DNA of 64,000 bases, from the NCBI RefSeq assembly GCF_003569915.1, contig NZ_KZ984447.1:62001-126000 (forward strand), in the 5' to 3' direction. This DNA comes from Comamonas testosteroni. Its GTDB lineage: Bacteria; Pseudomonadota; Gammaproteobacteria; Burkholderiales; Burkholderiaceae_C. Every line of letters begins with the position of its first letter. Positions within the stretch are counted from its first letter, which is position 1. Below the pieces are notes generated by a model, which saw only the letters and a list, made by a program, of their open reading frames with translations, was not told the origin of the DNA and searched no databases. A program made the translations under genes and the position numbers. This document shows, in pieces, positions 44,311-53,212 of the stretch.

Positions 44311-44925
44311 TTAGCGCTTGAAGCCCGCGCCAAATGTTGCGGGCTGGTGCTTTTCATCCAGCGGTTGCAGCTCCCATCCGGCGATCTGCTCCTGCAGCTC
44401 CCGCGCTTGCTTGATGTCGATGCGCTTGGCCGTGATCTTGGCCACGCATTCGAGCTTTTGCAGATCGCGCTCGGTCAGGCTTTCGTCGCCCGCCTGACTA
44501 AAGCAGCACAGCGTGCCATAGACCTTGCCGTTGGCCAGCACAATGGGCGTGCTCAGATGCGCGCCTACCCTGAACGGGGTAACGGGTAACTGCGGAAATG
44601 CGGGGTGCGTGGCCGCGTCATGCACGAGCCGGGGCAGGGTGCCGTCGAGCACGCACTGGCAAAACGACTCTTCCAGAGAGCTACCGCCGCCGGTGGCAAT
44701 CAGCTCCTTGCCGGGGGCCGTGTCCACATGCTGGAACATGCGCTGGCCGTCGCGGATTTCGGAGACAAAAATCACTTCCATGCCCAGGTGTTCGCGCAGA
44801 TCGTGCAGTACCTGGCGTACGTTTTCATCTACCAGATCATCGCTGTCATCGGCCGTGGCCAGCAACAGCTCGCTGACATTGACTTCCAGTGCTTGCGGTT
44901 CGTAGTCCCAGGTGTGAATGGCCAT
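44311..44925 (-). CDS. GAF-domain protein
   Basis: 204 residues. A short N-terminal extension is followed by a GAF domain at about 30-175: VRQVLHDLREHLGMEVIFVSEIRDGQRMFQHVDT, SLEESFCQCVLDGTLPRLVHDAATHPAF, VGAHLSTPIVLANGKVYGTLCCFS. No output domain. Probably a stand-alone small-molecule or redox sensor, or a module that works with another signalling protein. AAGGAGAGC precedes the ATG. Monocistronic. Confidence 0.88.
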   Translation of the reverse strand: MAIHTWDYEPQALEVNVSELLLATADDSDDLVDENVRQVLHDLREHLGMEVIFVSEIRDGQRMFQHVDTAPGKELIATGGGSSLEESFCQCVLDGTLPRLVHDAATHPAFPQLPVTPFRVGAHLSTPIVLANGKVYGTLCCFSQAGDESLTERDLQKLECVAKITAKRIDIKQARELQEQIAGWELQPLDEKHQPATFGAGFKR

Positions 44926-44992
44926 GGTGCTCTCCTTGTCTGCCTTTCCTCGGTGTGGGCCTATTGTGGCTGAGTCAGATGTGTCACTACAT

Positions 44993-45021
44993 TAAAAATT
45001 GGTAAGCGCACTTTTCCAATT
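44993..45021 (-). terminator. Terminator of hipBA
   Basis: AATTGG / CCAATT hairpin followed on the minus strand by TTTTTAAT; overlaps the hipA stop codon. Confidence 0.6.
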
Positions 45022-46345
45022 AGCTTTTAGCCAGTTGCACTGAGCCTTGCAGCCGCGCCGTGATGCTCTCGCGCATGCTGGGCGGTGCATCGCGCAGCAG
45101 CGTGGGCCACTGCGCCTGCGCTTGCGCCGCCAGCTCGCGCAGCAGGCTGATATGGCGCGGCACGCGCAGCAGCCCGGCGGCCTGCATTAGCGCGCGCAGA
45201 TCGTCCCAGCGCAATGCGCTGAGCTGGGCATCGATGGCACGGTTGACCGCGTACTGGCCGCTGGGCGCTTTGTGCAGAAAGGCGGCAATACAGACCGGGT
45301 CATACAGCGGCGAGAGCTGGGGCTGCCGCCCGTCCGGGTAAATCAGCGCCCAGTTCTTGAGATGGGCGTCGGTATTGCCCATCAGCGTGAAGACCAGCAT
45401 GCGGGCCAGAAATTCGCGCGTGTCCTGCACAGGCTGCTGGCTCAGGCGGTTGAGCACGCGCAGCATGGTCACCCAATCCTGCAGCGGCTGGGCGGGGTTG
45501 CGCTGGCCGTACTTCTGGCGCGGTGCATAGCCCAGTACCTGGTTGAACTCTTCCATGTGCACGCGCGCGCCGCCGGGAAGGTGGTCAAAACGGTCCACGG
45601 CCAGAATTTCATTGAAAGGAATCTGCTCGGGCAGCTCGGCCTCGGCCCGGCTGATGATGCGGGCGCTGGCGCAGTTCAAGCCCAAGCTGGCGCACAACTG
45701 GTAGCCCATGAACTCATTGGCCACCAGATCGGGGTGGGCCGTGGTGGGCAGCTTGAGGATGGTGCTGCCCGCCTGACCATGGCGGTGAATGGTGTAGCGC
45801 CGCCCGTTGTGCACGGCGCTGAACTTGGTGACCACGCCGGGCAGCGATGCCGCGTCCTCCACCGGATACTCGACAAAACCGGGCTCCAGCACATCCAGCC
45901 CCTGCGTGGTGTGCCAGTGGCGCACAGTGTCGGGAATGCCTTGCTGGGGCGGCACGGGTTCGACCTCCAGCGCGCCCATCAGGTCGCGGCCTGCGGCGGC
46001 CAGCAGTTCGAACTCATCGTCTGGCGCACAGCCCCGTTCGGCGGCCAGCCGCTCGCGGTTATGGCCTTCGGGTAGTAGGTTCTGAAAATACACGGGCCAG
46101 CGCCCATCAGTGCGCACCAGCCGCGCATCGCGCATGGAGGACAGAATCTGCCGCGTGGCCGCTTCGCTGTCACCGGTCAGGCTCAGCGACAGCGTGGGGC
46201 GCTGCGGGTCGTTGATGTAATCCTCGTCAAACGACACCCGCAGAATGTCGCCATATTGCGAGAGATAGCCAATGCCCCGCCGCCCGCCACCCTGAGCCGC
46301 CGGGCGGTGCATGAACAGGCGCAGATAGCGGATGGCGGTGCTCAT
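45020..46345 (-). CDS. hipA: HipA-family serine/threonine kinase toxin
   Basis: 441 residues. N-terminal HipA domain (YLRLFMHRP, VYFQNLLPEGHNRERLA). Kinase core: GVVTKFSAV, ATP-binding Lys198 in TILKLPTTAHPDLVANEF, EILAVDRFD, catalytic Asp326 in GNTDAHLKNWAL, and metal-binding Asp349 in LSPLYD. E. coli HipA phosphorylates GltX to induce growth arrest; the target here is unknown. Lies 18 bp downstream of a hipB-like gene, giving a complete type II toxin-antitoxin pair. Confidence 0.93.
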   Translation of the reverse strand: MSTAIRYLRLFMHRPAAQGGGRRGIGYLSQYGDILRVSFDEDYINDPQRPTLSLSLTGDSEAATRQILSSMRDARLVRTDGRWPVYFQNLLPEGHNRERLAAERGCAPDDEFELLAAAGRDLMGALEVEPVPPQQGIPDTVRHWHTTQGLDVLEPGFVEYPVEDAASLPGVVTKFSAVHNGRRYTIHRHGQAGSTILKLPTTAHPDLVANEFMGYQLCASLGLNCASARIISRAEAELPEQIPFNEILAVDRFDHLPGGARVHMEEFNQVLGYAPRQKYGQRNPAQPLQDWVTMLRVLNRLSQQPVQDTREFLARMLVFTLMGNTDAHLKNWALIYPDGRQPQLSPLYDPVCIAAFLHKAPSGQYAVNRAIDAQLSALRWDDLRALMQAAGLLRVPRHISLLRELAAQAQAQWPTLLRDAPPSMRESITARLQGSVQLAKS

Positions 46346-46363
46346 CGTGGTTTTAGAGGTGAT

Positions 46364-46660
46364 TTAGAGGCTGTCCACAATCGAGGGCGGCGCGTCCGCC
46401 CCCTCGGGCTGGGCCAGAAACTTGCCGCCGGACTGGATAAAAGCCTGCAGCTCGGCGCGCAGGGCCGAAGGCACGGCAATCAGGTCCATATCCAGCACGC
46501 GGGCCATTTCCTGCAACGTGGAAAAGCGCGGGTCCACGTCGCCGGTTTCGGTGCGCTGCACGGCCATACGCGACAGCCCGGCGCGCGCCGCCAGATCGGC
46601 CTGGGTGATATGGGCGGCCTTGCGGGCCTGGGCCAGAGTAGCAATCAATGAAGAAGTCAT
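46364..46660 (-). CDS. hipB: HipB-like XRE-family antitoxin
   Basis: 98 residues from ATG 46660. Helix-turn-helix LAQARKAAHITQADLAARAGLSRMAVQRTETGDVDPRFSTLQEMARVLDMDL. The C-terminal tail (GKFLAQPEGADAPPSIVDSL) may contact the kinase. Predicted to repress its own operon and neutralise the downstream HipA kinase. The upstream AT-rich region has an inverted repeat that fits an operator. Confidence 0.9.
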   Translation of the reverse strand: MTSSLIATLAQARKAAHITQADLAARAGLSRMAVQRTETGDVDPRFSTLQEMARVLDMDLIAVPSALRAELQAFIQSGGKFLAQPEGADAPPSIVDSL

Positions 46661-46670
46661 GAATACTAAT

Positions 46671-46696
46671 ATACTCTTTTTATGTATTTTGAGTAT
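46671..46696. promoter_or_regulatory. Operator-like inverted repeat upstream of hipB
   Basis: ATACTC-N14-GAGTAT in an AT-rich island 11 bases before the hipB start, where an autoregulatory site is expected. A second inverted repeat GGTGACA-N23-TGTCACC lies at 46713-46749, between hipB and cls. Confidence 0.55.
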
Positions 46697-46822
46697 TTTG
46701 TGATTCATTGAAGGTGACAGTCTGTGGCCAAGAAGCCTGTTTTGTCACCCGGCGCCACGGCCCTGCCATAGTGTGGGAGCATTGTTGCCACTCGCACAGA
46801 ACCAGAAATCAGGGAGAGCACT

Positions 46823-48277
46823 TTGGATTGGATTGCAAGTCTGCTGAGCCAGGAGCATGTCAAGCTATGGCTGTCCGTGGGCTGGACGCTGTACATCATC
46901 GTGGTCAGCGTCTGGATCTTGCTGCAGCGCAGCCAGCCGGTGGCCACGCTGAGCTGGTTGCTGTCCATGGCGGCGTTGCCGGTGGTGGGGTTGGTCATTT
47001 ACTACTTCTTTGGCCCGCAGCGCATGAAGCGTCAGCGCATCAAGCGGCTGCGCTCGCGCAAGCGCTCCCAGGTGCGCGCCAGCATTCAGCGGCTGCGCGA
47101 GCGCATGCCCAACGAAGACGCACGCCTGCATCAGGTCGCGCGCCTGGTTGCCGCGACCAGTGATTTTCCGGTCAGCACCGCCACGGGGCTGCACCTGCTG
47201 ACGGGTGGTGCGGCCACCTTCGACGCCATCATGCAGGCCGTGACAGATGCCAGACACCATGTGCATCTGGAGTACTACATCTACGAGCCAGACCAGACGG
47301 GCACGGCGCTGCGCGACTTGCTGGTGCAAAAAGCGAAGCAGGGCGTGCAGGTGCGCCTGCTGGTTGATGCGCTGGGCTCCAAGAAGCTGGGGCGCAAATT
47401 CCTCAAACCGCTGCTGGACGCAGGGGCCGAAGTGGCGCGTTTTCACGATGCCAAGATTGGCCGCCGCGTGCGGCCCGTCGTCAACTTTCGCACCCACCGC
47501 AAGATTCTGGTTTGCGACGGCCTGATTGGCTTTACCGGTGGCGTGAACGTGACCGACGAGGAAAACGAGCGCATCCGCTCCGACGCCTACCACGATGTGC
47601 ATCTGCAGGTTCAAGGGGCAGTGGTCAGCTGGTTGCAGACCGTCTTCATGGAGGACTGGACCTATGCGCTAGGCCGCAAGCCCGATCAGTGGCCTGCCGA
47701 TATCGACCTGTTGCTGCCCGATTGCGCCGATGGGGACACTCCCATGCAGGTCATCACCTCAGGCCCGGACAACAGCCTGCAGGCGATTTACCGCGCCCAT
47801 CTGGCATCCATTCACGCGGCCGAGCAGCGCGTGTGGCTCACAACGCCGTACTTTGTGCCCACCGAAGCCGCGCTGGCAGCGCTTACCAACGCGGCGCTGC
47901 GCGGCGTGGATGTGCAGATTCTGGTGCCCAAAAAGTCCGATTCCATCTTTGTGACGGCGGCTGCGCGCTCCTATTTTGATGAGCTGATTCGCTGCGGCGT
48001 GCGCGTGCATGAGTATGCGGCCAGCATGCTGCACTCCAAGACGCTGGTGGTGGATGACAACATCGCCATCATCGGCACGGCCAATTTCGACTACCGCAGC
48101 TTCTTCCTCAACTACGAGGTTTGCCTGATCGGCTACGGCTCGCTGCTCAACGCCGAGCTGGCAGAGCAGTTCAAGGTCGATCTGAAGAATGCACAAGTCG
48201 TGCACTACAAGAGCGAAAAGCGCTTTCTGCGTCGATTGTTCGACTCCGTGGCGCGCTTGACCTCGCCCCTGCTGTGA
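46823..48277 (+). CDS. cls: Cardiolipin synthase (phospholipase D superfamily)
   Basis: 484 residues from a TTG start preceded by GGGAGAG; no ATG fits better. Two N-terminal transmembrane helices (WLSVGWTLYIIVVSVWIL, LLSMAALPVVGLVIYYFFGP), then two PLD domains with HKD motifs: His225/Lys227/Asp232 in THRKILVCDG, and LHSKTLVVDDNIAIIGTANFDYRS near 402-424. Forms cardiolipin from phosphatidylglycerol at the inner membrane. Its TGA overlaps the ATG of the sirtuin gene downstream (TGATG). Confidence 0.95.
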   Translation: MDWIASLLSQEHVKLWLSVGWTLYIIVVSVWILLQRSQPVATLSWLLSMAALPVVGLVIYYFFGPQRMKRQRIKRLRSRKRSQVRASIQRLRERMPNEDARLHQVARLVAATSDFPVSTATGLHLLTGGAATFDAIMQAVTDARHHVHLEYYIYEPDQTGTALRDLLVQKAKQGVQVRLLVDALGSKKLGRKFLKPLLDAGAEVARFHDAKIGRRVRPVVNFRTHRKILVCDGLIGFTGGVNVTDEENERIRSDAYHDVHLQVQGAVVSWLQTVFMEDWTYALGRKPDQWPADIDLLLPDCADGDTPMQVITSGPDNSLQAIYRAHLASIHAAEQRVWLTTPYFVPTEAALAALTNAALRGVDVQILVPKKSDSIFVTAAARSYFDELIRCGVRVHEYAASMLHSKTLVVDDNIAIIGTANFDYRSFFLNYEVCLIGYGSLLNAELAEQFKVDLKNAQVVHYKSEKRFLRRLFDSVARLTSPLL

Positions 48278-49110
48278 TGACGCTGGCGGAACAACTCCAA
48301 CAACAGCGGCTGCAGGACTGGCTGCGCGATCATCCGCGTCTGCTGGTGATTACCGGCGCGGGCTGCAGCACTGAAGTCGGCATTCCCGACTACCGCGACG
48401 CCGCAGGCCAGTGGAAGCGGCCCCAGCCCGTGACCTATCAGGCCTTCATGGGCGAGGCACTGGTGCGCCAGCGCTATTGGGCACGCTCCATGCTGGGCTG
48501 GCGCGTGATGGGGCAGGCCCAGCCGGGCACAGCCCACAAGGCGCTGGCGCTGCTGGAGCAGCAAGGCTGGCTGGAGCTGCTGATCACCCAGAACGTCGAC
48601 GGCCTGCACAGCGCGGCGGGCAGTGTGAACACGGTCGATCTGCATGGCCGCATCGACACCGTGCGCTGCATGGACTGCGGCCACCGCTTTGCGCGCGCCG
48701 ATCTGCAGCACGAACTGCTGGCGCGCAACCCTGAATGGGCGCAGCTGTATGCGGCCCCCGCGCCGGACGGCGACGCAGATCTGGAAGGGCGCGACTTCAG
48801 CCTCTTTGAGGTGCCCAACTGCCCGCATTGCGGCACGGGCCTGATCAAGCCCGATGTGGTCTTCTACGGCGAATCCGTGCCGCGCGAGCGCGTGCAGACC
48901 TGTGTGGACGCGCTGGGTAGGGCTGATGCGTTGCTGATTGCGGGCTCGTCCCTCATGGTCTATTCCGGCTACCGCTTTGCCGCAGCGGCGCGCGAGCAGG
49001 GCAAGAGCGTGGTCGCGATCAACCAGGGCGTGACGCGGGCCGATGCTTTGCTGGAATTCAAGGTCGAGGCCGATGTGGGCCGGACGCTGATGGCGCTGAC
49101 TGAAGTCTGA
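48277..49110 (+). CDS. Sir2-family NAD-dependent deacylase (SIRT4-like type)
   Basis: 277 residues: LLVITGAGCSTEVGIPDYRDAAGQWKR, LLITQNVDGLHSAAGSVNTVDLHGRIDTVRC with catalytic His, zinc ligands CMDC and CPHC, LIKPDVVFYGESVP, and DALLIAGSSLMVYSGYRF. The GCSTEVGIPDYR motif and the longer zinc-module insert resemble SIRT4-type sirtuins, some of which remove lipoyl, biotinyl or related groups. It differs clearly from the CobB-like sirtuin at 39059. The start overlaps the cls stop, suggesting coupled translation. Confidence 0.92.
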   Translation: MTLAEQLQQQRLQDWLRDHPRLLVITGAGCSTEVGIPDYRDAAGQWKRPQPVTYQAFMGEALVRQRYWARSMLGWRVMGQAQPGTAHKALALLEQQGWLELLITQNVDGLHSAAGSVNTVDLHGRIDTVRCMDCGHRFARADLQHELLARNPEWAQLYAAPAPDGDADLEGRDFSLFEVPNCPHCGTGLIKPDVVFYGESVPRERVQTCVDALGRADALLIAGSSLMVYSGYRFAAAAREQGKSVVAINQGVTRADALLEFKVEADVGRTLMALTEV

Positions 49111-49127
49111 TGGACCTTTCCATTCCT

Positions 49128-49170
49128 GTTTTGATAGCTGCTTGCCTAAGTACTATATGGACATGAAGGC
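49128..49170 (+). repeat. Dispersed repeat copy
   Basis: TTTTGATAGCTGCTTGCCTA, then AGTACTATATGGACATGAAGG; between the sirtuin and sbcB. Confidence 0.75.
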
Positions 49171-49223
49171 AATTTGATGCATATTCAGATCGCCGGGCGG
49201 CTTCACAGGCATACTTCGGCACC

Positions 49224-50663
49224 ATGGCTCATACCTTCTTCTGGCACGACTACGAAACCTTTGGCGCCCAGCCGCGCTATGACCGCCCGGCGCAGTTTGC
49301 GGGCATCCGCACCGACGATCAGCTCAACGAAATCGGCGAGCCCGTCATGTGGTACTGCCAGCCCGCCAATGACTATCTGCCAGACCCGCAGTCCTGCCTG
49401 ATCACCGGCATCACCCCCCAGCGCGCGCTCGAAGAAGGCCTGCCCGAGCATGAATTTGCAGCCCTGATCGAGGCCGAACTGGCCCAGGCCGGTACCGTGG
49501 GCGTGGGCTACAACACCATCCGCTTTGACGACGAGATCACGCGCTTCATGTTCTGGCGCAATCTGATCGACCCCTATGCGCGCGAATGGCAAAACGGCTG
49601 CGGCCGCTGGGATTTGCTGGATGTGGTGCGCATGGTCTATGCGCTGCGCCCGGACGGCATTCAGTGGCCCACCAAGGAAGACGGCTCGCCCAGCTTCAAG
49701 CTCGAAGACCTGGCCCGCGCCAATGGCCTGCTGCACGAACAAGCCCACGACGCGCTCAGCGATGTGCGGGCCACGATTGCGCTGGCCCGGCTGATCCGCG
49801 AAAAACAGCCGCGCCTGTTTGACTTTGCTTTTGGTCTGCACAAAAAAGACGCTGCCCTGCGTGAGATGGGCCTGCCCGCTACGCAGGAGCATGCGCGCCC
49901 GTTTTTGCACATCACCGGCATGATTCGCCCCGAGCGCGGCTGTCTGGCTGTGATGTGGCCGCTGGCCACGCACCCCACGAACAAGAACGAAGTCATCTGC
50001 TGGGATCTGGCTGCCGACCCCAGCGAACTGGCGGGCATCAGCATCGAAGACCTGCGCCTGCGTCTGTTCACGCGCCAGGCCGATCTGCCCGAAGGCGTGA
50101 CGCGCCTGCCCATCAAGAGCATTCACGTCAACAAATCGCCCATGGTGGTGGGCAGCCTCAAGACGCTGAGCCCCGCCATGGCCGAAAAATGGGGCGTGAA
50201 CATGGAGCAATGCCTGCAGTTTGCCGCCATTGCGCGTGACCTGCCCGATATGAGCGCGCAGTGGAAAGCCATCTTCACGCGCGAGGCGGGCGAGCCACTG
50301 GACGCCGATCAGGACTTGTACGGCGGCTTTGTCGGCAATGAAGACCGCCGCCGCTTGCAGCATGTCAAAAGCCTGCAGCCGCAGGAGCTGGCGCTGGACA
50401 AGACCGGTTTTGACGATGAGCGCCTCAAGGAGCTGGTCTGGCGCTACCGCGCGCGCAACTTCCCGCTGACACTCAATGCCGCCGAGCGCGAGCGCTGGGA
50501 ACAGCACCGCGCGGCCTGCCTGATTGAAGGCGAGGGCGGGGCGCGCACGGCAGAGCAGATGTTTGCGATGATTGATGCGCTGTCGGAGACGGCGGATGAG
50601 CGGGCGGAGGAGATTCTGGGGGACCTCTACGATTACGCAGACGGCATCGTTCCTGAACAATGA
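49224..50663 (+). CDS. sbcB: Exodeoxyribonuclease I
   Basis: 479-residue 3'-5' single-strand DNA exonuclease, with roles in recombination and mismatch repair. DEDDh catalytic residues: Asp9/Glu11 in WHDYETFG, YNTIRFDDEITRFMFWRN, and HDALSDVRATIALARLI. The SH3-like and C-terminal helical domains follow (LPIKSIHVNKSPMVV; DLYDYADGIVPEQ). Full length. Not grouped with other repair genes. A dispersed repeat follows its stop. Confidence 0.96.
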   Translation: MAHTFFWHDYETFGAQPRYDRPAQFAGIRTDDQLNEIGEPVMWYCQPANDYLPDPQSCLITGITPQRALEEGLPEHEFAALIEAELAQAGTVGVGYNTIRFDDEITRFMFWRNLIDPYAREWQNGCGRWDLLDVVRMVYALRPDGIQWPTKEDGSPSFKLEDLARANGLLHEQAHDALSDVRATIALARLIREKQPRLFDFAFGLHKKDAALREMGLPATQEHARPFLHITGMIRPERGCLAVMWPLATHPTNKNEVICWDLAADPSELAGISIEDLRLRLFTRQADLPEGVTRLPIKSIHVNKSPMVVGSLKTLSPAMAEKWGVNMEQCLQFAAIARDLPDMSAQWKAIFTREAGEPLDADQDLYGGFVGNEDRRRLQHVKSLQPQELALDKTGFDDERLKELVWRYRARNFPLTLNAAERERWEQHRAACLIEGEGGARTAEQMFAMIDALSETADERAEEILGDLYDYADGIVPEQ

Positions 50664-50775
50664 GGCACCCCCTGAGGCGCTGCGCGCCTTCCCCCTCTCT
50701 CTACGCGCTGCGCGCTAGGGGAGGGAGACAATGCCTTCGCTGCGAGGCGGCTCTTGCTCGGCATTCCTGATTTGG
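50664..50775. repeat. Second class of intergenic repeat (GC-rich, hairpin-forming)
   Basis: Starts directly after the sbcB stop. GAGGCGCTGCGCGCCTTCCC, then a CCCTCTCTCT ... GGGGAGGGAG pair around TACGCGCTGCGCGCTA, then GCTGCGAGGCGGCTCTTGCT. I recognise this type as common in Comamonadaceae intergenic DNA; copy number cannot be checked from one window. Confidence 0.5.
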
Positions 50776-50826
50776 GCTGTGCCTGTTCAGGCTTTTGTGG
50801 CCTGTGCTGGTTGGGGCATGCCAGTT

Positions 50827-51447
50827 TCAGGCGGTAGCCTTGCGCAGATTTTCTCGGGCTTGCTGCTCCAGCTTTTGGGCAAAGTGCGGCGTTGAGTAGA
50901 TGTGCTCGCGCTGCAGAAAGCCTTGCAGCACCTGTTTACGCTTGAAGCTGTAGATCAACCCTGGCGCCCACGCATATTCGGCGCGCACCTGGCGGTCATA
51001 TTCGGCAAAGCGCTCGGGTGCTGCGCCCAGAATTGCCAGGTCGATATCGACCAGCAACTGCGCATCGGCCTCTTCCGGCACTGCGGCATGGCAAGTGGCC
51101 ATGATGAGCGCATGCACGCGCTGGCAAGCCGCTTCTCTGACGCCGCAATCGGCCAATGCCTGCACCGCCCAGTCAGCGCTGCGCTGCTCGTTGTCCTTGG
51201 CCTTGAGTTCATAGATGGCGTCGTGAAACCACAGCGCTATTTCCACTTCGCCGCTGTGCCGGGCCAGCGTCTGTGCATCTTCAAAATGGTTCAGGCATTC
51301 GGCCAGATGTTGCTGGTTGTGATAGTGGCGCTGCGGCTTGGCCCAGGCCGCCAGCAACTGTTGCTTGAAGTTGGGCGATGGCTGCGTGCCCAGCGCTTGC
51401 CAGCAGCGCTGCCAGGAGCGGTCAAACAAGGCGCTGTGCTCAGTCAT
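50827..51447 (-). CDS. HD-superfamily metal-dependent phosphohydrolase-like protein
   Basis: 206 residues. HD-domain residues in RHYHNQQHLAECLNHFED and EIALWFHDAIYELKAKDNEQRSADWAVQAL, then LIMATCHAAVPEEADAQLLVDIDLAILGA with a late Asp. This pattern belongs to a conserved bacterial HD family of unknown substrate. Starts 5 bp after the stop of the SpmAB-type gene, so the two are probably co-transcribed. Confidence 0.88.
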   Translation of the reverse strand: MTEHSALFDRSWQRCWQALGTQPSPNFKQQLLAAWAKPQRHYHNQQHLAECLNHFEDAQTLARHSGEVEIALWFHDAIYELKAKDNEQRSADWAVQALADCGVREAACQRVHALIMATCHAAVPEEADAQLLVDIDLAILGAAPERFAEYDRQVRAEYAWAPGLIYSFKRKQVLQGFLQREHIYSTPHFAQKLEQQARENLRKATA

Positions 51448-51452
51448 GGCGT

Positions 51453-52682
51453 TTATCCAAAGAATTTGTAGCAGACGGCAATGGCGGCGACGACGCCTGC
51501 CAGCTCGGCCACCAGTGCGCAGGGCACGGCATGGCGGGCGCGCTGAATGCCTACGGCGCCAAAGTACACGGCCAGCACGTAGAAGGTGGTTTCGGTACTG
51601 CCTTGCACGGTGGCAGCGGTCAGGGCGGCAAAGCTGTCCACGCCCTGGCTTTGCATGGTCTCGATCAGCATGGCGCGCGCGGCGCTGCCTGAAAACGGTT
51701 TGACCAGCGCCGTGGGCAGCGCATCAACAAAGCGGTTGTCCATGCCCACGGCATCGACGGCCCAGCGAATGCCGGACAGCACATACTCCAGCGCACCCGA
51801 GGCGCGAAACACGCCCACGGCGCAGAGCATGGCGACCAGATAGGGCAGCAGGTTCTTGGCAACGTCAAAGCCTTCCTTGGCCCCTTCGATAAAGCTGTCG
51901 TAGACCGCGATCTTTTTGTAGGTGCCCAGTGCGACAAACAGCACGATCAGCGCAAACAGAGTCAGATTGCCCATGAGCGAGGACAGATGGCTCACGGCCG
52001 CCGCGCTCAAGGTCGTGAGAAAGGCCATGAAAGCGGCCAGCGCCAGCCCCACGGGCAGCAGATATGCCAGCACCACGGGGCTGAAAATCGGCAGGCGCTG
52101 CACGATGGCCACGCTAAGCAGGCCCACCAGTGTGGATGCCGAAGTCGCCAGCAGGATGGGCAGGAACACCAGCGTTGGGTCCGGCGCGCCTTGCTGCATG
52201 CGGTACATGAAGATGGTGACGGGCAGCAGCGTCAGGGACGAGGCATTGAGCACGAGGAACAGAATCTGCGCATTGGTCGCAGTGTCCGGGCGCGGGTTCA
52301 GCTCTTGCAGCGCGCGCATGGCTTTGAGGCCCATGGGCGTGGCGGCATTGTCCAGCCCCAGTCCATTGGCGGCAAAGTTCAGCGTGATCAGCCCCAGCGC
52401 CGGGTGGCCGCGCGGTACCTCGGGCATGAGCTTGGCAAACAGAGGGCCCAGAATTTTGGCCAGCCATTCGACAATGCCGGCTTTTTCGGCAATGCGCAAA
52501 AAGCCCAGCCACAGCGTGAGCGTGCCAAACAGCAGCACCATGACCTCGACCGAAAGCTTGGCCATGGCAAACAGCGCCTGCACCATGGCTGAAAACACTT
52601 CGGCCTGACCGCCAAGCAGCCACTGCGCCAGCGCAGCCACGGCTGCCACCAAGAAGAAACCCAGCCACAAGGCATTGAGCAT
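51453..52682 (-). CDS. SpmA-SpmB fusion / nucleoside-recognition-domain membrane protein
   Basis: 409 residues with about ten transmembrane segments. N-terminal half resembles spore maturation protein A (LFGTLTLWLGFLRIAEKAGIVEWLAKILGPLFAKLMPEVPRGHPALGLITLNFAANGLGLDNAATPMGLKAM). C-terminal half resembles SpmB (DSFIEGAKEGFDVAKNLLPYLVAML, STETTFYVLAVYFGAVGIQRARHAVPCALVAE). In Bacillus the two are separate sporulation proteins. The fused form occurs in non-sporulating bacteria with unknown function. Confidence 0.9.
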   Translation of the reverse strand: MLNALWLGFFLVAAVAALAQWLLGGQAEVFSAMVQALFAMAKLSVEVMVLLFGTLTLWLGFLRIAEKAGIVEWLAKILGPLFAKLMPEVPRGHPALGLITLNFAANGLGLDNAATPMGLKAMRALQELNPRPDTATNAQILFLVLNASSLTLLPVTIFMYRMQQGAPDPTLVFLPILLATSASTLVGLLSVAIVQRLPIFSPVVLAYLLPVGLALAAFMAFLTTLSAAAVSHLSSLMGNLTLFALIVLFVALGTYKKIAVYDSFIEGAKEGFDVAKNLLPYLVAMLCAVGVFRASGALEYVLSGIRWAVDAVGMDNRFVDALPTALVKPFSGSAARAMLIETMQSQGVDSFAALTAATVQGSTETTFYVLAVYFGAVGIQRARHAVPCALVAELAGVVAAIAVCYKFFG

Positions 52683-52768
52683 AAAGACCTATCTGCGTCC
52701 TGAACTGGCGTCGATTATGCTTTTGCCAGAACGGTGCTTCGCCGGATTGATGCGCAGCGAGGGTTTAC

Positions 52769-53200
52769 ATGACAGATTCAGACCTGCAGGAGCCTCCAGG
52801 CATTGGCATCTATCTCACAGGGCTGTGGCTATTGGCTGCGCTATACGCATTCAGCGGCGTGTTTAGCCTGTACAAGCTGGTGGTTCTGTTCGCTGTGGAA
52901 GGCCAGGACCTGTCGCTGTTGCCTTCCATAGTGCTGGGCTGGTTTGCGGTGATGCTGTGCAACGCCTTGCTGAGCCTGACGACGGCCTGGTTCATGGTCA
53001 AGCGCCATCGTTATGCGATTGGGACTTCCTGGATCATGCTGGCGCTGTGGCTGGGCATACTGCTGCTCATGTGGATGAGTTTTGGCAGGCCCACGCGCTT
53101 TCAGCCGGGTGTCGGGCTGTTTTTCATGACAGGCCTGGTGATCTCTGGCGGGTCCATGGCTTATCTGTATTTTTTGCGTTTCAAAAAAATTCTGCACTGA
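52769..53200 (+). CDS. DUF2569-like membrane protein
   Basis: 143 residues, four transmembrane helices: GIGIYLTGLWLLAALYAFSGVFSLY, PSIVLGWFAVMLCNALLSLTTAWFMVKR, SWIMLALWLGILLLMWMSF, LFFMTGLVISGGSMAYLYFLRFKKILH. The arrangement GxGxxLxG...FF and the final YLxxSxRVKxT-like end fit DUF2569. Followed 12 bp later by a shorter protein of the same architecture, probably a diverged duplicate. Function unknown. Confidence 0.7.
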   Translation: MTDSDLQEPPGIGIYLTGLWLLAALYAFSGVFSLYKLVVLFAVEGQDLSLLPSIVLGWFAVMLCNALLSLTTAWFMVKRHRYAIGTSWIMLALWLGILLLMWMSFGRPTRFQPGVGLFFMTGLVISGGSMAYLYFLRFKKILH

Positions 53201-53212
53201 TGGAGGGTTGCG

